Shown: positions 45,354 through 55,714, numbered from the stretch's first letter. The stretch: 64,000 nt of DNA from Pontibaca salina (GCF_016307205.1 NZ_JAEIJD010000002.1:396082-460081), one strand, 5' to 3'. Notes: generated from the letters alone by a model not told the origin. A program made the numbers and translations.

Positions 45354-45500
45354 CCATTCCCGTACGCGACCATCGGCGGTCTCGTGCCGGATATGGCTCC
45401 AGTCACGCGCGGATGGTCCGGCAAACGATGACCGCGATAGGGCGGGCACTTTGCGGTGCTCGCTCTTTGCGCGTGCATCTCTAAAGGATAGACTGCGCAG

Positions 45501-45830
45501 ATGTTGATCCTGACCTGCCCCTATTGCGGTATAGAAGCTGATGAGACCGAACTTGCTTCGGGTGGCGAGGCCCATCTGACCCGGCACGGCCCCGGCACTA
45601 GCGAAGACGATTTCAGCAACTATTTGTTCACGCGCCAGAACCCGCTTGGCGTCCATTTCGAGCGCTGGCGCCATGCCCATGGCTGCGGAAAGTGGTTTCA
45701 TGCCGCGCGCGACACGGGCACCCTCGAAGTGTTCGCAACCTATCCCGCTCAGACCGCAGAGCCACCGAAAACGGTGTGCGATGCAATCCGCAAGCGCCGC
45801 CCCGGCTGGACATGGCAGGGAACCGCATGA
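45501..45830 (+). CDS. soxD: Sarcosine oxidase subunit delta
   Basis: This is the small zinc-binding subunit of heterotetrameric sarcosine oxidase. The 109 aa protein starts LILTCPYCGIEADETEL and has FERWRHAHGCGKWFHAARDT. These provide the cysteines and histidine of the zinc site and the contact with the alpha subunit. The length fits (about 95-110 aa). An AAGGA site lies upstream. It precedes soxA by 69 bases. Confidence 0.96.
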   Translation: MLILTCPYCGIEADETELASGGEAHLTRHGPGTSEDDFSNYLFTRQNPLGVHFERWRHAHGCGKWFHAARDTGTLEVFATYPAQTAEPPKTVCDAIRKRRPGWTWQGTA

Positions 45831-45899
45831 CGCTTCTTTTCGCCAAAAATATCCCCGCCGGAGGCTCCGACCTCACCGCCAATGCCGAGACCCGATGAC

Positions 45900-48800
45900 A
45901 TGAGCAAACGTATCGCGACCCAGGGCCGCCTGATTGATCGCTCGCGGGCCCTGACCTTCACCTTCAACGGGCGCGACATGCGCGGCCATCCTGGGGATAC
46001 GCTGGCTTCAGCGCTCTTGGCCAATGATCAGATGCTGGTTGGGCGTTCGTTCAAATATCACCGCCCGCGCGGCATCGTCGCCTCGGGCGCCGAAGAGCCC
46101 AACGCGTTGGTCAATCTGGGCACCGGCCCCAGCTTTGAGCCAAATCAGCGCGCCACCACCACCGAACTGTTCGACCGCCTGAAGGCCAGATCGCAAAACC
46201 ACTGGCCCAGTCTTGAATTCGACATCGGCGCGATCAACGCAAGGCTGTCGCGCTTGTTGCCGGCTGGCTTTTATTACAAAACCTTCCTGCGTCCGCGCGC
46301 CTTTTGGAAACATGTATACGAACCCATTATCCGGCAGTCCGCCGGGTTGGGGCAGGCCCCCAAGGACCGCGATTGCGACACTTACGAATATTTCTACGCC
46401 ACGACGGATATTGTGGTGGTTGGCGGTGGCATTGCCGGGTTGCTTACTGCCCGCAGTGCGGCGCAATCGGGGGCGCAGGTTCTGGTTCTAGAACAGACCG
46501 CCCATTTGGGCGGGCGCACGCCGGTTGACGGCGGCACGGTCGATGGACAGCCCGCCAGCGCCTTTATCGATGCGCTGCTGGAGGAGTTGCGCGCCATGGC
46601 AAATGTCACCATGCGTTCGCGGTGCATGGGTGCTGGCATTTACGATCATGGGTTCGTGCTGGGCTATGAGCGCCTGACCGACCACGATCCTGATGCGGCC
46701 GGACCGCGTCACCGGTTATGGCGGATCCGCGCGAAACAGGTGATCACGGCAACAGGTGCCATCGAACGCCCGCTTGCTTTTGCCGGCAATGATCTGCCCG
46801 GCGTCATGTTGGCCTCGGCGATGCGCGATTACCTGATAAATTACGGGGTGATGGTTGGGCAGCGGGTGATTGTGGCCACCAATAACGATGATGCCTATCG
46901 TACCGCTATCGCACTGAAAGAAGCCGGGGCCGATGTGTTGCGCATCCTTGATGCCCGCGACAGTGGTGGCGGTCCCTTGATGCAAAAGGCGCGAGAACTG
47001 GGCATTCGCATCGATTGCGGTCGGGCGATTGGCAAGGTCAGGGGCGGCAAACGGGTAAAAAAGGTCAAGATCTGCGCACAAAACAGCAGCGGCGGCGCGC
47101 TGGAAGAGGTTTCTTGCGATGCGGTCGCTATGTCCGGCGGTTGGTCGCCGGTTGTGCATCTTTGGTCGCATTGCGGCGGTAAGCTGCTTTGGGACGACGG
47201 CGCCGCACATTTCCGGCCGGACCCAGCCCGCCCGCCCACCGGCGCTGATGGCAATGGCTTTGTCAGCACCGCCGGCGCAGCGCATGGTGACTTTGCTCTG
47301 GGCGACATCGTCGCCCAAGCCCATGAGGCCGGCAGGAAGGCGGCGCAAGCTATTGGCATGAAGCCCAAAAAACATGACGCACCGATAGCGGCCGAAACCC
47401 GCGAGGCGCGCCTTTTGCCGGTCTGGCTGATGCCCGCCGGCGCGAATATAGGCCTGCGCTCAAAGGCGTGGCTAGACTATCAGAATGACGTGAAGGTGTC
47501 AGATGTCGAGCTGGCCGCCCGCGAGGGCTATGAAAGCGTCGAACACACCAAACGCTATACCACGCTGGGAATGGCGACGGATCAAGGTAAGTTGAGCAAT
47601 ATCAATGGTCTTGCAACGCTTGCTAACTCACTTGGAACGCCGATTCCATCGGTAGGGACGACAACGTTTCGCCCGCCTTATACGCCGATCTCGATGGGTG
47701 CGATTGCCGGCGAGGCACGGGACGCAATTTTTCAGCCGTTGCGCTGCACGCCGATACATCACTGGCATGAAGCCCATGACGCCGCGTGGGAGCCTGTCGG
47801 CCACTGGCGCCGCCCCTATACCTATCCACGGGCGGATGAGGCCCACGCGGATGCAGTTGCGCGCGAGATTAAGAACGTCCGGCAAGCTGTCGGTTTGCTT
47901 GATGCATCCACTTTAGGAAAGCTGATCGTCAAGGGGCCAGATGCCGGAAAGTTCCTCGACATGCTTTATACCAACATGATGTCGACGCTTCAGCCGGGCC
48001 GTTGTCGGTACGGGCTGATGTGCAACGAAAACGGGTTTCTCATCGATGATGGTGTGGTGGCGCGGCTCGATGAGCAGAGTTTCCTGTGCCACACCACCAG
48101 CGGCGGGGCAGATCAGATTCATGCCCATATGGAAGAATGGCTGCAAACCGAGTGGTGGGATTGGCAGGTCTATGTCGCCAACGCGACCGAGCAGTTCGCC
48201 CAGATCGCAGTTGTCGGCCCCAAGGCGCGAAAACTGCTGGAAAAGCTTGGCGGTATGGATCTGTCCGCTGAGACCCTGCCATTGATGGCCTGGGCCGAGG
48301 GCGAGATTGCCGGCATCCGTGCACGGGTCTTTCGCATTTCGTTTTCCGGCGAACTCAGTTTCGAGATTGCGGTGCCTGCGTCGCAGGGACTGGCGCTTTG
48401 GACGGCTTTGATCGAGGCCGGGCGTGAATTCGGGGTCATGCCTTATGGTACCGAGGCGCTGCACGTGATGCGCGCCGAAAAAGGCTTTATCATGATCGGG
48501 GATGAAACCGATGGCACGGTGATCCCGCAGGATCTGGGACTGGACTGGGCGATTTCGAAGAAGAAAGAGGATTATCTAGGCAAACGGGCGCAGCAGCGCA
48601 CGCATATGGCCAGCCCGGATCGCTGGAAGCTTGTTGGGCTGGAAACCACAGACGGCACAGTCTTGCCGGAAGGAGCTTATGCGGTTGGCGAGGGGCTGAA
48701 TGCGAACGGCCAACGGGTGACCCAAGGGCGGGTCACCTCGACCTATTACTCGCCGACGCTGGAGCGTGGTATTGCTATGGGCTTGGTGCTGCACGGCCCT

Positions 48801-48911
48801 GAGCGCATGGGCGAAGTGCTGGAATTTCCCGGAACGGACGGGCAGGTTTACCACGCCAAGATCGTTGATCCGGTTTTCTATGATAAGGAAGGGACGAAGC
48901 AGAATGTCTGA
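45900..48911 (+). CDS. soxA: Sarcosine oxidase subunit alpha
   Basis: This is the large subunit of heterotetrameric sarcosine oxidase (1003 aa). The N-terminal ferredoxin-like fold (TFTFNGRDMRGHPGDTLASA) is followed by the NAD-binding Rossmann domain (VVVGGGIAGLLTARSA, about 175-190), then a linker and a C-terminal GCV_T-type aminomethyltransferase domain (from about 610) that binds folate. ATG 45900 (MSKRIATQ) is preferred; ATG 45882 adds six residues with no ribosome site. soxG starts eight bases before its stop. Confidence 0.96.
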   Translation: MSKRIATQGRLIDRSRALTFTFNGRDMRGHPGDTLASALLANDQMLVGRSFKYHRPRGIVASGAEEPNALVNLGTGPSFEPNQRATTTELFDRLKARSQNHWPSLEFDIGAINARLSRLLPAGFYYKTFLRPRAFWKHVYEPIIRQSAGLGQAPKDRDCDTYEYFYATTDIVVVGGGIAGLLTARSAAQSGAQVLVLEQTAHLGGRTPVDGGTVDGQPASAFIDALLEELRAMANVTMRSRCMGAGIYDHGFVLGYERLTDHDPDAAGPRHRLWRIRAKQVITATGAIERPLAFAGNDLPGVMLASAMRDYLINYGVMVGQRVIVATNNDDAYRTAIALKEAGADVLRILDARDSGGGPLMQKARELGIRIDCGRAIGKVRGGKRVKKVKICAQNSSGGALEEVSCDAVAMSGGWSPVVHLWSHCGGKLLWDDGAAHFRPDPARPPTGADGNGFVSTAGAAHGDFALGDIVAQAHEAGRKAAQAIGMKPKKHDAPIAAETREARLLPVWLMPAGANIGLRSKAWLDYQNDVKVSDVELAAREGYESVEHTKRYTTLGMATDQGKLSNINGLATLANSLGTPIPSVGTTTFRPPYTPISMGAIAGEARDAIFQPLRCTPIHHWHEAHDAAWEPVGHWRRPYTYPRADEAHADAVAREIKNVRQAVGLLDASTLGKLIVKGPDAGKFLDMLYTNMMSTLQPGRCRYGLMCNENGFLIDDGVVARLDEQSFLCHTTSGGADQIHAHMEEWLQTEWWDWQVYVANATEQFAQIAVVGPKARKLLEKLGGMDLSAETLPLMAWAEGEIAGIRARVFRISFSGELSFEIAVPASQGLALWTALIEAGREFGVMPYGTEALHVMRAEKGFIMIGDETDGTVIPQDLGLDWAISKKKEDYLGKRAQQRTHMASPDRWKLVGLETTDGTVLPEGAYAVGEGLNANGQRVTQGRVTSTYYSPTLERGIAMGLVLHGPERMGEVLEFPGTDGQVYHAKIVDPVFYDKEGTKQNV

Positions 48912-49494
48912 ACCTGTCAGCGCCCTGAACCATGCCGGATTTGACGGCCTGGCCAAGGTTACGGAATGTGGCTTACATGGCATGATCACTTTGCGCGGCG
49001 ATCTCGCTGCGCGTGCGGTTAAGGCGGCCGCGACGGGGGCAAGCGGGGTCAAGATGCCTGGGCCAAATGAAGTGCAGAGCAAGGGGGACAATGCCCTTTG
49101 CTGGATGTCGCCGGATGAGCTGCTGGTCATATGCGACTATAAGGACGTTCGGCAGGTACTTGATAAAATGCATAAATCTCTGGGGGCGGCTCATGCGCTG
49201 GCGGTCGATATGTCGGATGCGCGGACGATGTTTTGCGTCACGGGTAGTTCGGCGCGGGATGTGATGGCAAAGCTGACCCCGGCTGATCTTTCTCCTGCTA
49301 CGTTCGGGCCGGGTCAGATTCGGCGCTCGCGGCTGGCACAGATTCCGGCGGCGTTTTGGCTTGAAGATGATCAGAGCTTTCGCATCATCTGCTTCCGCTC
49401 GGTCGCCCAATATGCGTTCGATCTGCTGTGCACAGCCGCAGGGGCCGGGTCGGATGTGGGGTATTTTTCTGCGGCGCCGATCAGGCCGACCTGA
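48904..49494 (+). CDS. soxG: Sarcosine oxidase subunit gamma
   Basis: This is the gamma subunit of heterotetrameric sarcosine oxidase. The 196 aa protein shows CWMSPDELLVICDY near residue 65, DMSDARTMFCVTG, KLTPADLSP and QIRRSRLAQIPAAFW, resembling the N-terminal fold of glycine-cleavage T proteins. Its ATG lies inside the end of soxA, consistent with translational coupling. The extra genes often found after it (purU, folD) are missing here; sodB follows instead. Confidence 0.94.
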   Translation: MSEPVSALNHAGFDGLAKVTECGLHGMITLRGDLAARAVKAAATGASGVKMPGPNEVQSKGDNALCWMSPDELLVICDYKDVRQVLDKMHKSLGAAHALAVDMSDARTMFCVTGSSARDVMAKLTPADLSPATFGPGQIRRSRLAQIPAAFWLEDDQSFRIICFRSVAQYAFDLLCTAAGAGSDVGYFSAAPIRPT

Positions 49495-49602
49495 GTGCAG
49501 TGCACTTGCAGCCAAGGATTTCCCGCCGCTGCCCTTGACCATCCGCTATCAGGGGGACATCTACCTAGGGAGATATCAATCAACTTAAACGGGGGGCCCG
49601 AA

Positions 49603-50211
49603 ATGGCTTTTGAACTACCTGATCTTCCTTATGCGCACGATGCGCTGGCATCCAAAGGCATGTCGAAAGAGACGCTCGAGTACCACCACGACAAGCACCA
49701 CAACGCCTATGTGGTGAACGGCAACAAGGCGATTGCCGGGACCGAGTGGGAAAACAAGTCGATGGAAGAGATCATCAAAGGGACCTACGACAAGAACGCC
49801 GTAGCACAGAATGGTATCTTCAACAATATCAGCCAGTTGTGGAACCATAACCAGTTCTGGGAAATGATGTCGCCCGACGACAGCAAAATGCCCGGCGAGC
49901 TGGAAAGCCGCATCAAGGATGCCTTTGGTTCGGTTGACGAATTCAAGGAGCAGTTCAAGGCAGCAGGCGGCGGACAGTTCGGCTCGGGCTGGGCCTGGTT
50001 GGTGGTGGACACCGATGGTTCGCTGAAGGTGACCAAAACCGAAAATGGTGTAAACCCGCTCTGTTTTGGCCAGACTGCGCTGCTGGGCTGTGATGTGTGG
50101 GAGCACTCTTACTACATTGATTTCCGCAATGCGCGTCCGGATTACCTGACCAACTTCCTTGATAATCTTGTCAACTGGGAAAACGTGGCCGAGCGGCTTT
50201 CAAAAGCCTGA
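49603..50211 (+). CDS. sodB: Superoxide dismutase, Fe/Mn type
   Basis: This is a cytoplasmic superoxide dismutase of 202 aa. Metal ligands are seen in YHHDKHHNAY (His near residue 28), LWNHNQFWEMM (His) and DVWEHSYYIDF (Asp and His). QFGSGWAWLVV is the family core. Length and sequence fit the iron-type enzymes of Rhodobacterales; iron versus manganese cannot be settled here. It follows the sarcosine oxidase operon, which produces hydrogen peroxide, and ends with a strong terminator. Confidence 0.95.
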   Translation: MAFELPDLPYAHDALASKGMSKETLEYHHDKHHNAYVVNGNKAIAGTEWENKSMEEIIKGTYDKNAVAQNGIFNNISQLWNHNQFWEMMSPDDSKMPGELESRIKDAFGSVDEFKEQFKAAGGGQFGSGWAWLVVDTDGSLKVTKTENGVNPLCFGQTALLGCDVWEHSYYIDFRNARPDYLTNFLDNLVNWENVAERLSKA

Positions 50212-50233
50212 TCGTACCCGGTCTGTTTCTCGT

Positions 50234-50263
50234 AACGCTCCGCCCCAAGGGCGGAGCGTTTTT
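50234..50263 (+). terminator. Rho-independent terminator after sodB
   Basis: AACGCTCCGCCC pairs perfectly with GGGCGGAGCGTT over twelve bases with a three-base loop, and the T-run (TTTTT) follows directly. It lies 22 bases after the sodB stop. Confidence 0.93.
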
Positions 50264-50452
50264 CATTTGGGGAACAAGTTTCTGCCCGTTAGCGTTTATT
50301 CCCATAACCATGATCGCAAAGCCATGGTGTAGGGCTGCGGCAATGACAGGATTAATGACAGGTTTAACGACAATTTCCCCGGAAGATCTCGCTTCGGGGA
50401 GCAACTATGTTGCCTTAATCGAGAGCTAGCAGGCGAGATGAAAGGGGTAATG

Positions 50453-50908
50453 ATGACGCAACTCAAACATGGAACCTGGGTGCTGATCGCTGATAGCGAA
50501 AAGGCGTTGTTCACGCACAATGTGGATGATGAACTGAACCCGACGCTTGATGTGATCCGGATGGAAGAACAGGATAATCCGCCCAATCGTGAACAGGCAC
50601 GGCATCGGCGGGGCCGGTTCAACGATGGGCCCAGCGTGCATCGCTCGGCCGTGCAGGATACGGATTGGCACCGGTTGAACAAAGAGTTATTTGCCAACGA
50701 ACTGGCAGATATTCTCTACGAAAAAGCCTATAAAAACGAATTCCATGAGATTGTCTTGATCGCCCCGCCTGCAACGCTGGGCGAGCTGCGCAAAGCACTG
50801 CACCAGGTGGTCACTGACAAGGTGATCGCGGAGATTCCCAAACTGCTGACGTCGCACCCGTTGGATGAGATCGAAACCATGGTGCGCAACGACCTTGCCG
50901 CGATGTAA
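50453..50908 (+). CDS. Host-attachment family protein
   Basis: This 151 aa protein matches the family named protein required for attachment to host cells, first described in Agrobacterium. It has a N-terminal LKHGTWVLIADSEKALFTHN, a conserved RFNDGP segment, and a C-terminal EIVLIAPPATLGELRKALH region. The fold is related to eRF1/baeRF-type archease-like domains. An AGGGG lies five bases before ATG 50453; the upstream ATGs at 50438 and 50450 overlap or precede it. The function is uncertain and may concern stress or ribosomes rather than a host. Confidence 0.82.
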   Translation: MTQLKHGTWVLIADSEKALFTHNVDDELNPTLDVIRMEEQDNPPNREQARHRRGRFNDGPSVHRSAVQDTDWHRLNKELFANELADILYEKAYKNEFHEIVLIAPPATLGELRKALHQVVTDKVIAEIPKLLTSHPLDEIETMVRNDLAAM

Positions 50909-50982
50909 CCAATCTGGCATCGATACTCGACACCAGACGTATGCACTGACTTGGGTGCAGCACTGCCAGCGCGGGAGTGACC

Positions 50983-51879
50983 ATGACAGAAACCTTGAAA
51001 GGGGGCGCGGCCATGGTCGCGGCCTGTACGCTGTGGGGGCTGTCCAGCATCTATCTTGACCTGTTGTCGCACCTGCCGCCGTTGCAGGTGCTTGCACATC
51101 GCAGCCTTTGGTCGCTGCCGTTCTTTCTGGGATTTCTGGCAGTGCAGGGGCGGATCCGTGATGTGCGCGCGATCCGGAGTCTTGGCCCCAATGCGGGCCT
51201 TATCGTGCTGGCCGCACTGATGATCACCGCGAACTGGTTCATGTTCATCCTCTCTATACAGATCGGTCACGCGACCGAGGCGAGCCTTGGATATTATATA
51301 TATCCGCTTATTGCTGTGTTGATCGGACGCTTTGCTTTCGGGGAAAAGTTGGACGGTCTGCAGATGCTGGCAGTAATCTTGGCCGTGTCGGCGGTTTTAA
51401 CTCTTGCCGTGGGGCTTGGCGCGATGCCCTGGGTTGCCGTAGTCATTGCCGGAACCTTTGCGCTCTATGGTGTCATCAAGAAAAATCTTCCCTTAGGTCC
51501 GGTCGTATCGGTCACGGCTGAAATGCTGGTTTTTCTACCAATCGCGCTGGCGATTCTGATGTTGGTGGATGCTCCGGTTTGGGGCACCTCGACCATTGAT
51601 GTTTTGTTGCTGATCGGGTCAGGGCCATTTACCGCCTTGCCGCTGGTGTTGTTCAGTTACGCAGCGCGCCGCATTGCGATGTCTACCACGGGGGTGCTGT
51701 TTTACATCAATCCCACGCTCCAATTTTTGGCGGCGATGGTGGTGTTGGGAGAGCCGTTCAAACTGGTTCATGCCATTGCCTTTCCCTTGATTTGGCTTGC
51801 TGTGGCGCTTTATTCTACAGCCGCGGTGCAGCGGGAGAGGGGGGCACGTAATGCGGCACGTGTCGCACCGTTACCTTGA
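50983..51879 (+). CDS. rarD: EamA-family transporter RarD
   Basis: This is an inner-membrane transporter of about 298 aa with ten helices, similar to RarD. The marks AACTLWGLSSIYLDLLSH, LQVLAHRSLWSLPF, ANWFMFILSIQIGHATEASLGYYIYP and TGVLFYINPTLQF are typical of the family. The substrate is unknown. ATG 50983 is used; GTG 50977 is possible. It lies 74 bases after the host-attachment gene. Confidence 0.92.
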   Translation: MTETLKGGAAMVAACTLWGLSSIYLDLLSHLPPLQVLAHRSLWSLPFFLGFLAVQGRIRDVRAIRSLGPNAGLIVLAALMITANWFMFILSIQIGHATEASLGYYIYPLIAVLIGRFAFGEKLDGLQMLAVILAVSAVLTLAVGLGAMPWVAVVIAGTFALYGVIKKNLPLGPVVSVTAEMLVFLPIALAILMLVDAPVWGTSTIDVLLLIGSGPFTALPLVLFSYAARRIAMSTTGVLFYINPTLQFLAAMVVLGEPFKLVHAIAFPLIWLAVALYSTAAVQRERGARNAARVAPLP

Positions 51880-51948
51880 CCGCCGGGGATGCGCTTGTCA
51901 CACTGACGGCAGCTTGACGCGCGGTAACGCGGCAAAGGGACCGAATTC

Positions 51949-53007
51949 ATGGGACAAAAAACCGCTGGCGGGCGAAGAGTCGCTATCGTCATAGGCGCGC
52001 TTGCGGCGTTTGGCGTGGCCGTTATTGTCTATCTTACGATATTTTCGGACCAGGCTGAGCGCGTGCCGCAACCACTTGCGGTTGAGCGGCAGCGCGACGC
52101 CAGCAATCCCCCTATGGAAGCAGCCCGCGCACCCGACAATACCGGTCAAGACGCGGCACAATTCGATGTGGTGCGCGTTGATCCCGATGGCACGACCGTC
52201 ATTGCCGGAACCGCACCGCCGGGCGCGCAGGTCACGATCATGGTGGATGAGACTGAAAAGCAATCGGTCAAGGCCGACTCTGCTGGTCAGTTTGCCGCTT
52301 TGCTGAGCCTCCCACATAGCGACGCGGCGCGGGTGCTAACGCTGGACACGATTCAGGACGGGCAATCTGTCCTGTCACAGGAGCAAATCATCTTGGCGCC
52401 ATCACCGGCGGCCAAGGTAGTCACCGATGAGGATGTGCAATTGGGTACCGGCAAGGCAGATGCCGGGAACGTCACGGTGTTGCGCGCGGATGCCGACGGC
52501 ATTGAGGTGATTCAGCCATCGACGCCAGAGATTGCAGGCATCCCGGACACTATCGCGCTGGACGCGATCACCTATGACGACGATGGCCGCGTCAGGCTTG
52601 GTGGCCGCGCGAAGGCGGGCTCGCGCGTCCGCGTCTATCTGGACAATGCCTTTTCTATGGATCTGTCGACCGATGCTGAAGGGCGCTGGCAGACCGCGAT
52701 CGAGGGCATTGATCCCGGCCTTTACACGTTGCGCTTGGATGAGATTTCAAGAACCGGAGAGGTCATCAGTCGAATAGAGACGCCGTTCCAGCGGGAATCG
52801 CCAGAGGCGCTAATGCCAGCAGATCCCGAGACACTTGCCGACCCGGTACGGGCGGTGACGGTGCAGCGGGGCGACACGCTTTGGGCGATCTCGCGCGACC
52901 GTCTTGGCGAAGGCGTGCTGTATCTGCGCGTGTTCGAGGCCAATCGCGACGCGATCCGCGACCCCGATCTGATCTACCCCGGTCAGGTCTTTGCCATCCC
53001 CCATTGA
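51949..53007 (+). CDS. Membrane-anchored LysM-domain protein
   Basis: This 352 aa protein has an N-terminal membrane anchor (VAIVIGALAAFGVAVIVYL, about 11-30), two Ig-like or beta-sandwich repeats (about 70-130 and 195-260) and a C-terminal LysM domain (about 303-352, VQRGDTLWAISRDRLGEGVLYLRVFEAN). LysM binds peptidoglycan, so it probably bridges membrane and cell wall. The first repeat, TTVIAGTAPPGAQVTIMVDE, and second, GRVRLGGRAKAGSRVRVYLDN, share the Gly-Arg/Ala-Gly turn of these modules. Confidence 0.9.
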   Translation: MGQKTAGGRRVAIVIGALAAFGVAVIVYLTIFSDQAERVPQPLAVERQRDASNPPMEAARAPDNTGQDAAQFDVVRVDPDGTTVIAGTAPPGAQVTIMVDETEKQSVKADSAGQFAALLSLPHSDAARVLTLDTIQDGQSVLSQEQIILAPSPAAKVVTDEDVQLGTGKADAGNVTVLRADADGIEVIQPSTPEIAGIPDTIALDAITYDDDGRVRLGGRAKAGSRVRVYLDNAFSMDLSTDAEGRWQTAIEGIDPGLYTLRLDEISRTGEVISRIETPFQRESPEALMPADPETLADPVRAVTVQRGDTLWAISRDRLGEGVLYLRVFEANRDAIRDPDLIYPGQVFAIPH

Positions 53008-53075
53008 CGCGGTCACATCTGGCCTTTGCGCGGTGCAGTGCCTAGATGGGAATACTGACTTCTAAGGAGCCGTGA

Positions 53076-54878
53076 ATGTCCGACGCCCAAACCGACCGGG
53101 CCGAGCGCCGCTCGGGCCTGCGCACCATCCGCAAGGTGGCCCCCTATCTTTGGCCCGAAGGCGAGACCTGGATCAAGCGCCGGGTGGTATTGGCGCTGAC
53201 CATGCTGGTGGTTGCCAAATTGGTCGCGGTGGGAACGCCGGTGCTTTACAAGGGCGCGGTCGATACGCTGGCCGAGGAGGGTGTGCCGATGCTGGCGCTG
53301 GGGGCGGTCGGGCTGACCGTCGCCTATGGCATGGCGCGGCTGCTCAATGTCGCTTTCCAGCAATTGCGCGACGCGCTGTTCGCGCCGGTGGGTCAGCGGG
53401 CGCTGCGGCGTCTGGCGCTGCAAACCTTTGCTCATATCCACCGCCTGTCGATGCGTTATCACATCACCCGCAAGACCGGCGGCCTCAGCCGGATTATCGA
53501 ACGCGGGGTCAAGGGCGTCGATTTCCTGTTGCGGTTCCTGCTGTTCAGCATTGGCCCGCTGGTTCTGGAACTGGTGCTGGTGGCGATCATCCTGACGGTG
53601 CTGTTTGATTTCTGGTACCTGATCATCGTCGCCGTCACCATCGCGCTTTATGTCTGGTTTACATTCCGCGTTACCGAATGGCGGGTGAAACTGCGCCGCG
53701 AGATGAACGATCAGGACACGGACGCCAACCAGAAGGCGATCGACAGTTTGCTGAACTATGAAACCGTCAAATATTTCGGTGCCGAAGCGCGCGAGGCTGC
53801 GCGCTATGACCGCGCTATGCAGGCTTATGAAAGAGCCGCAACAAGGACCGCCTATTCGCTGGCCTTCCTGAACACCGGGCAGTCCTTTCTGATCACCTGC
53901 GGGCTGGTCGGGGTGATGGTTTTGGCGGCCCTTGGGGTGCAGTCGGGCGCGCTGACGGTCGGTGACTTCGTGATGGTCAACGCCTATATGATCCAGATCA
54001 CCGTGCCGCTGAACTTTCTGGGCACGGTCTATCGTGAAATCCGTCAGAGCCTGGTCGACATGGGCGAGATGTTCGATCTGCTGGAACAGCCCGCCGAGGT
54101 CACCGACAAGGCCGACGCGCGCCCCCTGCAAGTGAGCGGCGGACGGATCGAACTCAAGGATGTGCATTTCGGCTATGACCCCGAGCGCGAAATCCTCAAG
54201 GGTATCTCCCTGACCGTTCCCGCCGGGCAAACCGTTGCCATTGTCGGCGCGACCGGTTCGGGCAAGTCGACAGTGGGACGGTTGCTGTTTCGCTTTTACG
54301 ATGTGACCGGCGGCGCATTGACGATCGACGGGCAAGACCTACGCGACGTGACGCAAAACAGCCTGCACGACGCCATCGGCGTGGTCCCCCAAGACACGGT
54401 GCTGTTTAACGACACGATCCGCTATAACATCGCCTATGGTCGCGACGGGGCCACCCAGGCCGAGATCGAAGAGGCTGCCCGCGCCGCGCAGATCCACGAT
54501 TTCATCACCACTCTGCCCAGCGGTTATGACACGGCAGTGGGAGAACGGGGGCTGAAACTTTCCGGCGGGGAAAAGCAGCGGGTCGGGATTGCGCGCACAT
54601 TGCTCAAGAACCCGCCGATCCTGCTTCTGGACGAGGCGACAAGCGCGCTGGACAGTGATACCGAATCCGAGATTCAAACTGCATTGGCGCGGGCCGGGCA
54701 GGGGCGCACGGTGATTACCATCGCCCATCGCCTCTCTACCATCGCCGATTCGGACGAAATCGTGGTGCTGGATCAGGGGCGTATCGTCGAACGTGGCAAT
54801 CACGAGACGCTGCTATCGCATGATGGGCGTTATGCGATGCTGTGGAACCGCCAGCAGATGGATCAAGAGGCGGCCTGA
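53076..54878 (+). CDS. ATM1-type heavy-metal/glutathione-conjugate ABC exporter
   Basis: This 600 aa half-transporter has an ABC membrane domain (about 30-320) and an ATPase domain. Visible are Walker A GATGSGKST, signature LSGGEKQR and Walker B ILLLDEAT. The ATM1-family stretch SLLNYETVKYFGAEAREAARY sits in the membrane domain. Bacterial Atm1 proteins export glutathione-complexed metals or persulfides and link to iron-sulfur metabolism. An AAGGAG site lies upstream of the ATG. It converges with lipB, ten bases away. Confidence 0.95.
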   Translation: MSDAQTDRAERRSGLRTIRKVAPYLWPEGETWIKRRVVLALTMLVVAKLVAVGTPVLYKGAVDTLAEEGVPMLALGAVGLTVAYGMARLLNVAFQQLRDALFAPVGQRALRRLALQTFAHIHRLSMRYHITRKTGGLSRIIERGVKGVDFLLRFLLFSIGPLVLELVLVAIILTVLFDFWYLIIVAVTIALYVWFTFRVTEWRVKLRREMNDQDTDANQKAIDSLLNYETVKYFGAEAREAARYDRAMQAYERAATRTAYSLAFLNTGQSFLITCGLVGVMVLAALGVQSGALTVGDFVMVNAYMIQITVPLNFLGTVYREIRQSLVDMGEMFDLLEQPAEVTDKADARPLQVSGGRIELKDVHFGYDPEREILKGISLTVPAGQTVAIVGATGSGKSTVGRLLFRFYDVTGGALTIDGQDLRDVTQNSLHDAIGVVPQDTVLFNDTIRYNIAYGRDGATQAEIEEAARAAQIHDFITTLPSGYDTAVGERGLKLSGGEKQRVGIARTLLKNPPILLLDEATSALDSDTESEIQTALARAGQGRTVITIAHRLSTIADSDEIVVLDQGRIVERGNHETLLSHDGRYAMLWNRQQMDQEAA

Positions 54879-54888
54879 GCCGCCGCCG

Positions 54889-55539
54889 TCAATCGGTAAA
54901 GACAGATCCGAAGCTGCGTTGCAGGGCAAGGTCCAGATCAGCCATGGTGACCGGCAGGCCCAGATCGACCAGAGATGTCACCCCGTGATCGCTGATGCCG
55001 CAGGGCACAATGCCGCTGAAATGCTCAAGATCCGGTTCGACATTGATCGAAATGCCGTGAAAGCTGATCCATTTGCGCAGGCGGATCCCGACGGCGGCGA
55101 TCTTGTCTTCGGCCAGTTCTCCGTTGGCGGTCAGCGGCCGGTCTGGGCGCTCGACCCAGACCCCGACACGTCCTTCGCGAATATGGCCGGTGACGTTGAA
55201 CTCTGCCAGCGCGGCGATGACCCAAGCCTCGAGCGCCTGCACGAAGGCCCGCACATCGCGCCCGCGCCGGTTCAGATCGAGCATCACATAGATCACCCGC
55301 TGGCCCGGCCCGTGATAGGTATACTGTCCGCCCCGCCGCGCCTGAAAAACCGGAAATCGATCCGGGTCGGTGAGATCTTCGGGGGCGGCGCTGGTGCCGG
55401 CGGTGTAAAGGGGGGGATGTTCCAGCAGCCAGATACATTCGGGCGCTTTGCCGGCGGCAATTGCCGCCACGCGGGCCTCCATGAAGGCCAACGCCTTATC
55501 GTATTCGGTCAAGCCGTCGGTGATGATCCATTCAACCAT
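54889..55539 (-). CDS. lipB: Octanoyl-[acyl-carrier-protein]:protein octanoyltransferase
   Basis: LipB transfers octanoate from ACP to apo-lipoyl domains, the first step of lipoate synthesis. The 216 aa protein has [12 protein letters not shown], the [21 protein letters not shown] signature, a conserved [15 protein letters not shown] segment with the active lysine, and catalytic Cys in [16 protein letters not shown]. The length and motifs match the family. Confidence 0.96.
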   Translation of the reverse strand: MVEWIITDGLTEYDKALAFMEARVAAIAAGKAPECIWLLEHPPLYTAGTSAAPEDLTDPDRFPVFQARRGGQYTYHGPGQRVIYVMLDLNRRGRDVRAFVQALEAWVIAALAEFNVTGHIREGRVGVWVERPDRPLTANGELAEDKIAAVGIRLRKWISFHGISINVEPDLEHFSGIVPCGISDHGVTSLVDLGLPVTMADLDLALQRSFGSVFTD

Positions 55540-55714
55540 GTGGCGGTCATACCGCCATCCACATACGGCGGGAAGAGGAGAGTACCACTTGGTCCGGCTA
55601 CATAGCCCACGGCGCGTGGACGATTATGCGAAGCTTTGAGTAAATCGACGGTTTTGCCTCTTCACAAGTTCGACCCCCTCGTTTATAGCCCTGCTTCACC
55701 AAGCCTTCGGCAGT

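Noticed and set aside
53013..54335. Leftward frame of 440 codons over the Atm1 exporter
   Set aside because: Antisense to an ABC exporter with all motifs; the His/Gln-rich translation is a shadow.
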